Source: Pelomonas asaccharophilus_A
GTDB taxonomy: Bacteria > Pseudomonadota > Gammaproteobacteria > Burkholderiales > Burkholderiaceae_C
Assembly: GCF_031458115.1 (NCBI RefSeq)
Contig: NZ_JAVDXV010000006.1
Span: forward strand, 186,001-250,000
DNA length: 64,000 bases
Direction: 5' to 3'
A model generated the notes under the pieces. The model searched no databases. It saw nothing but the letters and a program-made list of their open reading frames with translations, and was not told the DNA's origin. Below are positions 29,941-37,499 of the stretch, in pieces. Every line of letters starts with the position of its first letter. The first letter of the stretch is position 1. The translations under genes were made by a program, and so were the position numbers.

Positions 29941-31593
29941 TCAGGCCGTGGGAACCTGCACCTCGAACCAGAAGCAGCTGCCCTGCCCCAACCGGCTCTC
30001 CAGGCCGATCTCGCCGCCCATCATGCGCACCAGCTGGCGGCTGATGGCCAGGCCGAGGCCCGTGCCGCCTATGCGCTGCTCCGCGCTGCCGGCCTGCTCG
30101 AAGGGTTCGAACAGCCGCTCGACCTGGTCCGCCGCGATGCCCACGCCGGTGTCGTGCACCTCGAAGCGCAGCAGCGCCATGCCGGCCGGCACATCGGCCG
30201 CCGGCAGCGCCTGCGCCTTCAGCGTGACGCCGCCCACATGCGTGAACTTGACCGCGTTGCCCAGCAGGTTCAAGAGGATCTGGCTCAGCCGCTTCTCGTC
30301 GGCCAGCACGGTGGCGGGCAGGCGCTCGTCCAGCCGCAGGTCCAGCGCGATCTGCTTGTCCTGCGCCATCACGCGCACGATGTCGGCCACCGCGTGCAGC
30401 CGGGTCACCAGGTCCACCGGCGCGATGCGCAGCTCGGCCTTGCCAGCCTCGATGCGTGACAGGTCCAGGATGTCGACGATCAGCGTCAGCAGGTGCTGGC
30501 CGCTGCTGTGAATGATGTCCAGCCCGCTGCGCTGCTTGGGCGTCAGGCCGTTCTCCATTTTCAGGATCTGCGCATAGCCCATCACCGCATTCAGCGGCGT
30601 GCGCAGCTCGTGGCTCATGCGCGCCAGGAACTGGCTCTTGGCGCGGCTGGCCACTTCGGCGCGCTCCTTGGCGTCGCTGAGCTCCAACGTGCGGTCGCGC
30701 ACCAGCTCGCCGAGATGGTCGCGGTGCGCGGCCAGCTCGGTCTCGCGCTCCTGCAACGAGCCGATCATGCGGTTGAAGGTGTGCGCCATCGCGGCGATGT
30801 CGCGCGGGCCGCCGGCCGGTGCGCGGGCATCGCTGTCGCCGCCCTCGACCTTCTCCATCGCGGCCGCCAGCGCCATCAGCGGCCGGGTCAGCCGCAGCGC
30901 CAGCAGGCGCACGGCGAACAGGAACAGCGTCGCCAGACCCAGCGCCACGGCGAAGTTGGACAGGAACAGCTCGGTCTGCGTGCGCCGCAGCGTCTCCTTG
31001 CTCTGGATGACGCGCACATGGCCCAGCAGCTGCGGCGGGCGCAGCTCCACGTCGAACGGCGAAGCCTCGGGCCGCGTCCACACCGGCGCGGCAAAGGCCC
31101 AGCTGTCGTCGTTCTCCTGGTCCAGCCAGGGTTCGCTGGCCGCGCGAGCGGGTTCCGCCGCGACGGGCAGCTTGTTCGCGCCGGTGCCCAGCGCCAGCAG
31201 CATGCGGCCACGCGTGTCGCGGATCTCGATGCCGGTCACGTCCGGGAAGGCCAGCGACGAACGCACGGCCTCCTCGGCGTTGTCGGCCGCCGCGTAGATC
31301 AGCGCCAGCGCGCTGTTGGAAGCCAGGTTCGCGGCCACGCGGCCGCCCTGCTCCATCAGCGTGGCGCGCAGCACGCGGCTGCCCTGCCACGCGTTGACGG
31401 CGGCCATAAGCAGCGCCAGGCACAGCGCGCCCAGCGTGACGGCGACGCTGAGATGGCGGCGGAACGAGGTCTGGCGCAGCCAGCGCACGTAGACGTTCAG
31501 TGGCCAGGGCCTCTCGGCGACCGCCACGGGCAGCTCCGCCTCGTCCCGCAGGAGGCGCGGCGGCTGGCTGTCGATGGGAGGAGATACAGGCAA
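29941..31593 (-). CDS. Membrane sensor histidine kinase
   Basis: A 550-residue sensor kinase. Two membrane spans (about residues 48-69 and 212-233) flank a ~140-residue periplasmic region of the CHASE8-like type (LASNSALALIYAAADNAEE). A HAMP linker follows (TRPLMALAAAMEKVEGGD), then a coiled coil and HisKA with the phospho-accepting H328 (MSHELRTPLNAVMGYAQIL). HATPase boxes are NLLGNAVKFTH, DTGVGIA and GGTGLGLAI. No receiver domain and no adjacent response regulator are present. It starts eight bases after the binding-protein gene, which probably supplies its signal. Confidence 0.9.
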   Translation of the reverse strand: MPVSPPIDSQPPRLLRDEAELPVAVAERPWPLNVYVRWLRQTSFRRHLSVAVTLGALCLALLMAAVNAWQGSRVLRATLMEQGGRVAANLASNSALALIYAAADNAEEAVRSSLAFPDVTGIEIRDTRGRMLLALGTGANKLPVAAEPARAASEPWLDQENDDSWAFAAPVWTRPEASPFDVELRPPQLLGHVRVIQSKETLRRTQTELFLSNFAVALGLATLFLFAVRLLALRLTRPLMALAAAMEKVEGGDSDARAPAGGPRDIAAMAHTFNRMIGSLQERETELAAHRDHLGELVRDRTLELSDAKERAEVASRAKSQFLARMSHELRTPLNAVMGYAQILKMENGLTPKQRSGLDIIHSSGQHLLTLIVDILDLSRIEAGKAELRIAPVDLVTRLHAVADIVRVMAQDKQIALDLRLDERLPATVLADEKRLSQILLNLLGNAVKFTHVGGVTLKAQALPAADVPAGMALLRFEVHDTGVGIAADQVERLFEPFEQAGSAEQRIGGTGLGLAISRQLVRMMGGEIGLESRLGQGSCFWFEVQVPTA

Positions 31594-31601
31594 GGCAGGC
31601 C

Positions 31602-32621
31602 TCAGTTGGACGGGTAGACCATGTCGAATCCGGACTGCGCCACCGCCACGTCAAGCCCCAGGTGGGCTGCGGTGCGGATGTTGATGGCGGCCAGGGCCTG
31701 GCGCAACGGCAGAACCCCGGGCGCCGCAGAACGCGGCGCGGTGGTCAGCCGCTGCGCCGTGGTGGCCAGCGATCGACCCAGTTCGCGGTTGTCGGGGTAC
31801 AGAGAGAACAGCGCGCCGCGGCGCACATGGGCGAGATGACTCGAGAACACGGCGATGTTGCGGTTCCAGCCCTCGCGCAACACCAGCGGCAGCACCGCGT
31901 TGTCGTCCACCGTGGTGGGATCCTGCGGCAGCCATAACGCATCGCGGGCCGGGTCGGCCCCCGCCAGCAGCTGCGTGTAGATGCGCAGCGCGCCGGCCTG
32001 GTCGGCCGCCTCCTGCGCCAGCAGCTCCAGCCCCTCGGCCTTGGCGGCATCGCGCGCCAGCTTCACCAGCCAGCCGTTCAGGCGCGGGTCGTAGACGATG
32101 TGCACGCGCCGCGCGGTGGGCATCAGCTTTTTCAGCCGGGTCAGCAGCAGCGCCGGGTCGGGGGCCAGCGTGTAGACCGGGAAGGCGCGCGACTCGGCCT
32201 CCTGCACCGACACCACACACCCCACCAGCACCGACAGCTCCGCGGCCAGCGCCGCGGCGATGCGCATGCCACCGCGGCCAAGGCCGATCAGCACCTTGAT
32301 GTCGCGCTTGCGCAAGTCTTCCGCGATACCGGCCGGCGTGGCCGCGTCGGTCACCGCGACGCTGGTCACGCCATTGCCCAGCCGGTCCTCGATGCCATCG
32401 AGGATGGTCGCGAAGATCTGCTTGAACGGCTCACCCAGGCTGGGGTAAACGACCGCCACGGATCGACCCGCATCCGCCCCCAGGGCGCTGCCTCCGGCCA
32501 GCGCCGCAATGCCTCCAACGGCCTGTCGCAGCAGCGCACGGCGCGTGGCTTCGGAAGGGCAACCGTGGGCTTTCAAGTGAAGGATGCGGACAAGGGCGAT
32601 AGCGGGTGGGGCCGGGCGCAT
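31602..32621 (-). CDS. ABC-type periplasmic substrate-binding protein (PF04392-like), sensor partner
   Basis: A 339-residue protein resembling the TrpX/PF04392-like periplasmic binding fold: SVAVVYPSLGEPFKQIF, a middle segment RRVHIVYDPRLNGWLV, and VVAVFSSHLAHVRRGALFSLY-type hinge sequence toward the end. An arginine-rich leader (EATRRALLRQAVGGIAALAG) precedes the mature part; a twin-arginine signal is possible. No permease or ATPase gene is nearby. With the adjacent sensor kinase and the divergent TonB-dependent receptor it looks like a ligand-sensing module rather than an importer. Start at 32621 is the most plausible ATG but not certain. Confidence 0.75.
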   Translation of the reverse strand: MRPAPPAIALVRILHLKAHGCPSEATRRALLRQAVGGIAALAGGSALGADAGRSVAVVYPSLGEPFKQIFATILDGIEDRLGNGVTSVAVTDAATPAGIAEDLRKRDIKVLIGLGRGGMRIAAALAAELSVLVGCVVSVQEAESRAFPVYTLAPDPALLLTRLKKLMPTARRVHIVYDPRLNGWLVKLARDAAKAEGLELLAQEAADQAGALRIYTQLLAGADPARDALWLPQDPTTVDDNAVLPLVLREGWNRNIAVFSSHLAHVRRGALFSLYPDNRELGRSLATTAQRLTTAPRSAAPGVLPLRQALAAINIRTAAHLGLDVAVAQSGFDMVYPSN

Positions 32622-33017
32622 TATGCAGATGACCCCAGCGCCGAAGTGACTCGTGTGCCGGCCTCCATCCACGGTGTTCGGGAAACTGCCAAGGCTGCCG
32701 CGACGAAGGAGAGCCTGGCGATCACGGGTCAAGGCGCCAGGTCTTGCCTCTGCCGACACGGCAACCGTATCAACCCCGGACATGGCCGCGTTGCGGGGCA
32801 TCAGCGAGCACGCCCGTTCCAACGCCGCCAGACGCTGAGTCCGGGGCCGCGCACGAGCAGCCCATCGGCCGCATGCCGGCACGCCGCGTGAGACGGGCTT
32901 GGCGCGAGTCGCGTGGCGTAGTTCACGATCGCTTCATGACGGCTTGCGGCCGGCTCAAGGACAGCCCGGATGACAGCACAATACGCGCCCGTCACCGCCC
33001 CCTCGGAGAAGCCAGCA
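32622..33017. other. 396-bp intergenic region between divergent binding-protein and TonB-receptor genes
   Basis: No credible ORF, hairpin terminator, RNA gene or repeat is visible here. It must hold the divergent promoters of the sensor/binding-protein pair and the receptor. I could not identify convincing -35/-10 pairs or an inverted operator. A GGAG box at 33005-33008 serves the receptor gene. Confidence 0.5.
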
Positions 33018-35120
33018 ATGAGACCTTTCGTTGGTTTGGTGGTCCTCGCAAGCCTCGGCTGCAACGCCGGAGCTGCGCTCGCCCAGACGCCAAGCGAAGA
33101 AGAGGAACTGGCCCAGGTCTACGGTGACAAGGCCACCGTCAGCATCGCCACCGGCACCTCGCAGTCGCTTCGGCGCGCACCCGCCGTGGCCAGCGTCATC
33201 ACCGCGCAGGACATCGCGATGATGGGCGCAACCGACCTCGACCAGGTGCTGGCCACCGTGCCCGGCATTCACGTGGGCCGCAACAACCAGGGCTACAACC
33301 CGCTGTACGTCGTGCGTGGCATCTACAGCGAGTTCAACGCGCAGACGCTGGTGCTCTACAACGGTGTGCCGATGACGACGATGTTCATCGGCAACCGCGG
33401 CACGATCTGGGCGGGCATGCCCGTCGCCAACATCGCACGCATCGAGGTCATCCGAGGCCCGGGCTCGGCGCTGTACGGCGCCGACGCCTACGCCGGCGTC
33501 ATCAACATCGTCACCAAGGGCCCGGCCGACCTGCAAGGGCTGGAGCTGGGCCTGCGCGCCGGTTCGTTCGCCAGCCATGACGGCTGGGTGCAGTACGGCG
33601 GTGCGATGGGCCCCGTGAAGGTGGCCGCGTACCTGCGCGCCGGCCGAACCGACGGCTTCAAGGAGATCGTGCAGGCCGACGCGCAAAGCAGCCTGGACGC
33701 GCTGTTCGGCACCAAGGCCAGCCTGGCCCCCGGGCCGGTAAACACCGGGCACGACGCGGTGGATGCCCATGTCGAGGGCAACTACGGCAAGCTGCGCGTA
33801 CGCACCGGCTACACGCTGCGGGACGACGTGGGCACCGGCGCTGGCGCCGGCGGTGCGCTGGACCCGGTCGGCAAGGGGCGCAACCAGCGCTGGAACGCCA
33901 GCGCATCTCTGTCAGACCTGGAACTCGCCCCCGAGCTGATGCTGAACTTGACGGGCAGCTACTTCCAGTTCGTCAACCAGTTCACCCAACCCTTGCAGGT
34001 CTTCCCGCCCGGATCATTTGGCGGCGCCTTCCCCAGCGGCATGCTAGGCGCGCCCAACACCTGGGAGCGGCAGACCCGCGTGTCGGCCGTGCTGGGCTAC
34101 GGCGGCTGGGCCGGCCATCAGCTGCGGATGGGCGTGGGCCATGACGACCTGGACATGTATCGCACCCAGGAGTTCAAGAATTTCACCATCATCGACTCCG
34201 GCCCGGCCAAGGGGCTGCCGATGCCGACGCCGGGCGGGCAACTGGTGGAGTTCCCCGTCGACAAGTCCTTCGCCACGCCGCAGCGGCGCCGCGTCAGCTA
34301 CGCCTATCTGCAGGACGAGTGGAGCGTGGCGCCGGACTGGACGTTGACGGCCGGCGTGCGGCGCGACCAGTACAGCGACTTCGGCAGCACCACCAACCCG
34401 CGCATGGCGCTGGTCTGGGACGCCAGCCTGGACATCACCGCCAAGCTGCTGCTTGGCCGCGCCTTCCGGGCACCGTCGTTCTCTGAGGAATACAGCATCA
34501 ACAACCCGGTCATGCGCGGCAATCCGGCGCTGAAGCCGGAACGCATCAGCACCGCCGAAGCCCATGTCAGCTGGCAGCTCAGCGGCGAGGTGCAGCTGCA
34601 GGCCAGCGCCTTCCGCTACGTGATGACCGACATCATCCGTGCGGCCAGCATCGGCGGCGGCACCTCCGAGTACACCAACCTCGGCAAGCAGCGTGGCCAC
34701 GGCTTCGAGCTGGAGCTGGTAGCCGACGTGGCGCGCAACCTGCGGCTGGCGGGCCACTACGCCTACCAGCGCGCGGTGGACGAGAGCACAGGGCAGGATG
34801 CCGGCTACGCGCCGCATCACATGGCCTATTTGCGCGCCGACTGGCATTTCGACAAAGGCTGGGCCCTGAGCGGCCAGGTCAAGCGCGTGTCGGGCCGCCT
34901 GCGCGCCGCGGGCGATGCACGGCCCGCCGTGCCCGACTACACCAGCGCCGACCTGACGCTGCGCACCTCGCTGCAGCAATCGGGCTGGGACCTCGCCGTC
35001 TCGGTGCGCAACCTGCTCGATGCCGACGTGCGCGAGCCCAGCCTGGCCAGCACCGGCATCCCGCACGACCTGCCGATGGCCGGCCGTGCGCTGGATGTGC
35101 AGTTGATGTACCGCTTCTAG
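33018..35120 (+). CDS. TonB-dependent outer-membrane receptor
   Basis: A 700-residue outer-membrane transporter. After a signal peptide (MRPFVGLVVLASLGCNAGAALAQ) comes a short TonB-box-like segment (KATVSIATG). The plug domain follows (APAVASVITAQDIAMMGATDLD, VEVIRGPGSALYG-type motif, YAGVINIVTKGPAD), and then a ~550-residue beta barrel ending in the canonical aromatic residue (DVQLMYRF). It resembles cobalamin/heme/organic-ligand receptors without a specific match. Its neighbours suggest ligand-responsive control by the divergent sensor module. The stop codon overlaps that of the convergent gene. Confidence 0.92.
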   Translation: MRPFVGLVVLASLGCNAGAALAQTPSEEEELAQVYGDKATVSIATGTSQSLRRAPAVASVITAQDIAMMGATDLDQVLATVPGIHVGRNNQGYNPLYVVRGIYSEFNAQTLVLYNGVPMTTMFIGNRGTIWAGMPVANIARIEVIRGPGSALYGADAYAGVINIVTKGPADLQGLELGLRAGSFASHDGWVQYGGAMGPVKVAAYLRAGRTDGFKEIVQADAQSSLDALFGTKASLAPGPVNTGHDAVDAHVEGNYGKLRVRTGYTLRDDVGTGAGAGGALDPVGKGRNQRWNASASLSDLELAPELMLNLTGSYFQFVNQFTQPLQVFPPGSFGGAFPSGMLGAPNTWERQTRVSAVLGYGGWAGHQLRMGVGHDDLDMYRTQEFKNFTIIDSGPAKGLPMPTPGGQLVEFPVDKSFATPQRRRVSYAYLQDEWSVAPDWTLTAGVRRDQYSDFGSTTNPRMALVWDASLDITAKLLLGRAFRAPSFSEEYSINNPVMRGNPALKPERISTAEAHVSWQLSGEVQLQASAFRYVMTDIIRAASIGGGTSEYTNLGKQRGHGFELELVADVARNLRLAGHYAYQRAVDESTGQDAGYAPHHMAYLRADWHFDKGWALSGQVKRVSGRLRAAGDARPAVPDYTSADLTLRTSLQQSGWDLAVSVRNLLDADVREPSLASTGIPHDLPMAGRALDVQLMYRF

Positions 35121-35926
35121 CCGCCCCAGGCCCGCGGCGCCTGGCCCTCGTAGGCCACGTGATCGCAGGCCAGCGGCAACAGCGCGCCGGCCGGCTGCTC
35201 GCTGGCCTCGATGTAGCAGGGTTGCATGCCGGCCAGGAAGGCCGGGAAGCCGTACTGGTAGTGCTGGCGGGGCGTGAACCCCATGTCCGACGTCAACGCG
35301 GCCGTCAGCGCGGCGTAGTTCATGCGCAGCCGCCAGCGGCCCTCCTGCAGATGCTTCTCGACGGCCAGCGCCGCCTGCAGGTGCGGCCCCTGGGCCAGCC
35401 CTTCCTGCTCGACCAGGCGCAGCATCGGCGCGATGCGCTCGTCGCCGGCTGCGATGGGGCGCCCGTAACCGGCGATGGCGCGGTGGCGCTTCAGTTCATC
35501 ACGCACGCAGTCATCCAGACTCGCGCCCGAGGCGATCACCTGTTGTGCCCGCTGGATGAAGCTGGCGGCGCGGATGTCGATGCCGCGGCCGTAAATCTCG
35601 GCCTCGGACACGGCCAGCGCTGCCGCCACGCCCAACGTGCCAGAACTGCGCGCGCTGCCGGCCAATGCGGCTACGCGGTTGTTCCAAATGCGCGCATCCG
35701 GGTAGCTCGTGTAGACCCAGATCGCATGCAGCACCTTGATCTGCGCAGGCGTGTAGCGCTGGCCGGTGATGCCGAAGACATACAGCGCCAGCCAGTCCAT
35801 GCTGGCCAGGTCGGCGTGCAGGTCGTGACCACGGAACACAGCACGCTGGCCCACGAAGGCGCCGCCCATGCGGGTGCGCAGCCGGCCGGCGTGACGTTCA
35901 AGCGGGGATGTGCGGTGGTCGCTCAT
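35117..35926 (-). CDS. Citrate-synthase-superfamily protein, second of a tandem pair, active site degenerate
   Basis: A 269-residue protein. Its C-terminal half reads like a citryl-CoA lyase/citrate synthase small domain: KRHRAIAGYGRPIAAGDERI, LVEQEGLAQGPHL, and RMNYAALTAALTSDMGFTPR. By eye, the position of the first catalytic His (HGGA in the family) is IDIR near residue 118. The second His (GFGH) is Arg156 (GYGRP), and the catalytic Asp (NVDG) is Ala205 (NYAA). If these alignments hold, it cannot be an ordinary citrate synthase. It is last in a four-gene operon and overlaps the stop of its sister gene by four bases. Confidence 0.72.
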   Translation of the reverse strand: MSDHRTSPLERHAGRLRTRMGGAFVGQRAVFRGHDLHADLASMDWLALYVFGITGQRYTPAQIKVLHAIWVYTSYPDARIWNNRVAALAGSARSSGTLGVAAALAVSEAEIYGRGIDIRAASFIQRAQQVIASGASLDDCVRDELKRHRAIAGYGRPIAAGDERIAPMLRLVEQEGLAQGPHLQAALAVEKHLQEGRWRLRMNYAALTAALTSDMGFTPRQHYQYGFPAFLAGMQPCYIEASEQPAGALLPLACDHVAYEGQAPRAWGG

Positions 35927-36732
35927 GCGGCCTCCTTCAACGGGTCGTCCTGCAGGTCCAGTGCGAAGAACGGAAAGTCCTTGTAGCTGCCGGCGCGCTG
36001 CTCCAGCGCATGGGCCGCCGCGCCAGGAAGGCGCAGCAGCAGATGCAGCATCTCGCCCTGTTCCGGGCCGAAGCCCAGGTCGCAGAGCGCAGCCGCCGCC
36101 ACGCCCGACATCGCCAGCGGCAACTTCACCGCCGCCTCGATGTCACCGCGCCGTTCAGCCAGCCAGCGCAGGCGCGGGCCGTCGCCGATCTCGGCCAGGC
36201 GCTGCAAGGCAGCGCGAACGATGCCGGCGCTGACCACCCCGTTGGGCTCGAAGCCCGGCGGGTGGTCGGTCTCGGACCAGATCGCCGACGTGGGTGCCGC
36301 CGCGGACAACCAGCGTGCTGCCCACGAAGGCACGTCGTCGGTCGGCGGCATGTCGGCCCAGAGACTCATGGCAGCGGCAACTTCCTGGGCGCCACCGTGG
36401 CGGCCGGCACCCACGGCCAGCGCCGCCATCAACGCGGCCGCGGCCGGGGAGCGCCCCAGCCCCGAGCACATCGCCGCATGCACTGCCGCGTCGCGCGGCC
36501 CGGCATTCGCCAGGGCCACGGCCAACGCCTCCAGCAGACGGGCCTGTGCGTCGGTGGCCGCCTCCTCGCGGAACAGCAGCCAAAGCATGTCGACCCAGCG
36601 GGCGCGGCCCAGCATGTCACCGTACACGTCGTAGCCACGGCACCACGCGGCGCGCGTGGCGAAACGGTCGGCTGGCTCCGACTCCTCGCGCCAGATGCGC
36701 GTACGGACCTGCTCCAGTCGTGCCTCGGCCAT
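35923..36732 (-). CDS. Citryl-CoA lyase/citrate-synthase-like protein, first of a tandem pair, triad incomplete
   Basis: A 269-residue citrate-synthase-fold protein of citryl-CoA lyase length. Family segments are CRGYDVYGDMLGRARWVDML, VGAGRHGGAQEV with the conserved HGGA His (H112), SGVAAAALCDLGFGPEQG and LLLRLPGAAAHALEQ. The GFGH motif holding the second catalytic His reads GFEP at 160-163, and the Asp of NVDG is Ser209 (AMSG). One of three catalytic residues therefore seems retained. The ATG at 36732 overlaps the SDR stop (TGATG). It may form a heteromer with the product of the next gene; the reaction is unknown. Confidence 0.75.
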   Translation of the reverse strand: MAEARLEQVRTRIWREESEPADRFATRAAWCRGYDVYGDMLGRARWVDMLWLLFREEAATDAQARLLEALAVALANAGPRDAAVHAAMCSGLGRSPAAAALMAALAVGAGRHGGAQEVAAAMSLWADMPPTDDVPSWAARWLSAAAPTSAIWSETDHPPGFEPNGVVSAGIVRAALQRLAEIGDGPRLRWLAERRGDIEAAVKLPLAMSGVAAAALCDLGFGPEQGEMLHLLLRLPGAAAHALEQRAGSYKDFPFFALDLQDDPLKEAA

Positions 36733-37499
36733 CACATCAACTGGCTGAAGCCGCCGTCCACGACCAGCTCCGTGCCCACCACGTACGACGAGGCCGGCGA
36801 GGCAAGGTACAGCACCGCGTTGGCGACTTCCTCGGCCGTGCCGAAGCGTTGCAGCGGCGAGCGCCGCGTCAGGTCGGCACGCGCGGCATCCACCATTTCG
36901 CGGGGCACGTCCCAGCGGCCGAATCCGGGGGTGTCGACCGGCCCGGGGCAGACTGCGTTGACGCGCACGCCCATCGGGGCCAGCTCCAGGCTGGCAGTGC
37001 GCACCAACGAGCGCGCAGCCGCCTTGCAGGCCGCGTAGGCCGAAAAGCCCGGCGCGCCGACCTGGTTGGCGATGGAGGTCGTCACGACGATGGAAGCGCC
37101 CGGACGCAGCAGCGGCAGCGCGCGCTGGATGGCGAAGAACACGCCCTTGAAGGCGACGTTGTTCATCGCGTCGAACTGGTCTTCCGTCATCAGCGCCATG
37201 GGCATGGGCGAGCCCCCGGTGGCGTTCAGCACCAGCACGTCGAGGTGCTCGAAGCGCGCCTTCACCTGCGACATCAACCGGTCGATGTCGGCCAGCTTGC
37301 CGGCATCGCTGCGCTCGGCCAGCACGTCGTTGCCCAGCGAGCTGCGGGCCGAAGCCAGCGTCGCCTCGTCGCGGCCGGTGATCATCACGCTGGCACCTTG
37401 CTCCAAAAAGAGCTTGGCCGTTGCCAGGCCGATGCCACTGTTGCCGCCCGTGATCAGGGCCTTCTTGCCTGCAAGCATCTGCGTCATCGTCGTTTTCAC
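36732..37499 (-). CDS. SDR-family NAD(P)-dependent oxidoreductase
   Basis: A classical short-chain dehydrogenase/reductase of 255 residues. It shows the cofactor motif TGGNSGIG, the structural motif LNATGG (usual NNAG replaced by LNAT), the catalytic Ser in VVTTSIANQ, and YAACK as YxxxK. A C-terminal GTELVVDGGFSQ also fits. Arg44 after beta2 (TGRD) leans toward NADPH. The start is a GTG overlapping the TPP-enzyme stop; ATG at 37487 is the alternative. It probably reduces or oxidises a hydroxy/keto product of the TPP enzyme. Confidence 0.9.
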   Translation of the reverse strand: MKTTMTQMLAGKKALITGGNSGIGLATAKLFLEQGASVMITGRDEATLASARSSLGNDVLAERSDAGKLADIDRLMSQVKARFEHLDVLVLNATGGSPMPMALMTEDQFDAMNNVAFKGVFFAIQRALPLLRPGASIVVTTSIANQVGAPGFSAYAACKAAARSLVRTASLELAPMGVRVNAVCPGPVDTPGFGRWDVPREMVDAARADLTRRSPLQRFGTAEEVANAVLYLASPASSYVVGTELVVDGGFSQLM

